Shown piece after piece: positions 5,691-6,137 of a DNA stretch of 6,137 nucleotides. The translations under genes were made by a program, and so were the position numbers. Location of the stretch: positions 1 to 6,137 of the forward strand of contig JALOOY010000108.1 of assembly GCA_025454185.1 (NCBI GenBank), in the 5' to 3' direction. The notes beneath the pieces are model-generated. The model made no database searches. It worked only from the letters and a program-made list of their open reading frames with translations, and was not told the origin of the DNA. The stretch is from Thermodesulfobacteriota bacterium. Its GTDB lineage: Bacteria > Desulfobacterota > RBG-13-43-22. Within the stretch, counting starts at the first letter, position 1; every line of letters starts with the position of its first letter.

Positions 5691-6137
5691 GAGCCCATGC
5701 CACAAACTCAATTCTTCATCCGTGCTCACCGTCCCCGTCACCCCGGAGGTGTCCTGGGCGGCCAGGAAAAGGGCACAGCGGACCATCTTGTCCGCGGAAA
5801 CCCACCCCGCGCGTTCCTCCGGTTTGGTCCAGAAGCGCATCCCCTCCGTATCCACCGGTTCCTTGGGCTTCAGGGCGTTGACGGCAATGTTAAATTTTCC
5901 CATTTCCACAGCCAGACCGTAGGTAAAGCGGTCCAACCCGGCCTTGGCCACGCCGTAAGCGACCCCCGTAGGGACCGTACCGGCATCCCGCTCATCGGCG
6001 GACAGGGAGGAGATGTTGATGATGCTCCCTCTTCGTTGGGCGATCATGGAAGGCAAAACAGCCCGGGCGCACAAGAAAGCGCCGGTCAGATTCACCCCCA
6101 GGACCGTCTCCCAGCGTTTGAGGGGCGTTTCGGTGAT
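5688..6137 (-). CDS. Short-chain dehydrogenase/reductase (SDR), partial: N-terminal part outside the window
   Basis: 149 codons are visible up to a TAG stop. The frame is open to the window edge, so the GTG at 6095 (the V of GVNLTGAF) is not the start. What is seen is the second half of a classical SDR: VNLTGAF with the active-site Asn (visible residue 16), INISSLS with the catalytic Ser near 43-44, and Y61-GVA-K65 (YxxxK). The missing part should hold the TGxxxGxG cofactor site and NNAG motif. The family reduces or oxidises a hydroxyl/keto pair with NAD(P)H. Candidate roles are 3-oxoacyl or hydroxyacyl-CoA reductase/dehydrogenase, but the substrate is not predictable here. The C-terminus (TGTVSTDEELSLWHGL) lacks the common 'xDGG' ending. 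The Ser to Tyr spacing (17) is longer than in FabG (13). The stop codon lies in the outermost element of the adjoining repeat array. Confidence 0.9.
   Translation of the reverse strand: MTETPLKRWETVLGVNLTGAFLCARAVLPSMIAQRRGSIINISSLSADERDAGTVPTGVAYGVAKAGLDRFTYGLAVEMGKFNIAVNALKPKEPVDTEGMRFWTKPEERAGWVSADKMVRCALFLAAQDTSGVTGTVSTDEELSLWHGL

Noticed and set aside
6093..6095. GTG as the start of the SDR
   Set aside because: The frame continues upstream to the window edge with typical SDR sequence (PLKRWETVLG before VNLTGAF), so the gene is truncated by the window, not started here.

Overview
The window holds four genes, all on the minus strand, read from high to low coordinates. They are a short-chain dehydrogenase/reductase cut by the right edge, a 496-residue flavoprotein of the HpaB / 4-hydroxybutyryl-CoA dehydratase superfamily, a complete thiolase, and a complete FadJ/HADHA-type enoyl-CoA hydratase / 3-hydroxyacyl-CoA dehydrogenase. 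Together they look like a pathway acting on CoA thioesters. The FadJ-like protein hydrates and oxidises, the thiolase cleaves or condenses, and the SDR probably handles a hydroxy/oxo step. The flavoprotein supplies an unidentified step on a substrate that is probably a CoA ester. No acyl-CoA ligase, acyl-CoA dehydrogenase, electron-transfer flavoprotein, flavin reductase or regulator is present.

Layout: 1-92 is a tail with two inverted repeats downstream of fadJ. fadJ is at 93-2222. The 295-bp gap at 2223-2517 holds a short hairpin, a 126-bp element with inverted ends, and a fragment of a dispersed repeat. The thiolase is at 2518-3705. The 224-bp gap at 3706-3929 holds two other repeat types. 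The flavoprotein is at 3930-5420. The 267-bp gap at 5421-5687 is almost wholly an array of small hairpins separated by GTCATTG/CATTGAC cores. The SDR runs from 5688 past the window end.

The organism is most likely a GC-rich anaerobic bacterium. The dispersed intergenic repeats and the mix of CoA-ester genes resemble Desulfobacterota (former Deltaproteobacteria), including syntrophs and sulfate reducers. This is an impression from repeat style and gene content, not a proven assignment.

The most interesting item is the flavoprotein. It aligns through its whole length with 4-hydroxybutyryl-CoA dehydratase as I remember that sequence, but the three cysteines that bind the [4Fe-4S] cluster are replaced by Ser, Phe and Tyr, while the histidine ligand remains. 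It also appears to lack the active-site residues of the oxygen-using HpaB hydroxylases. Its chemistry is therefore open. The second point of interest is the regularly spaced hairpin array just upstream of it.
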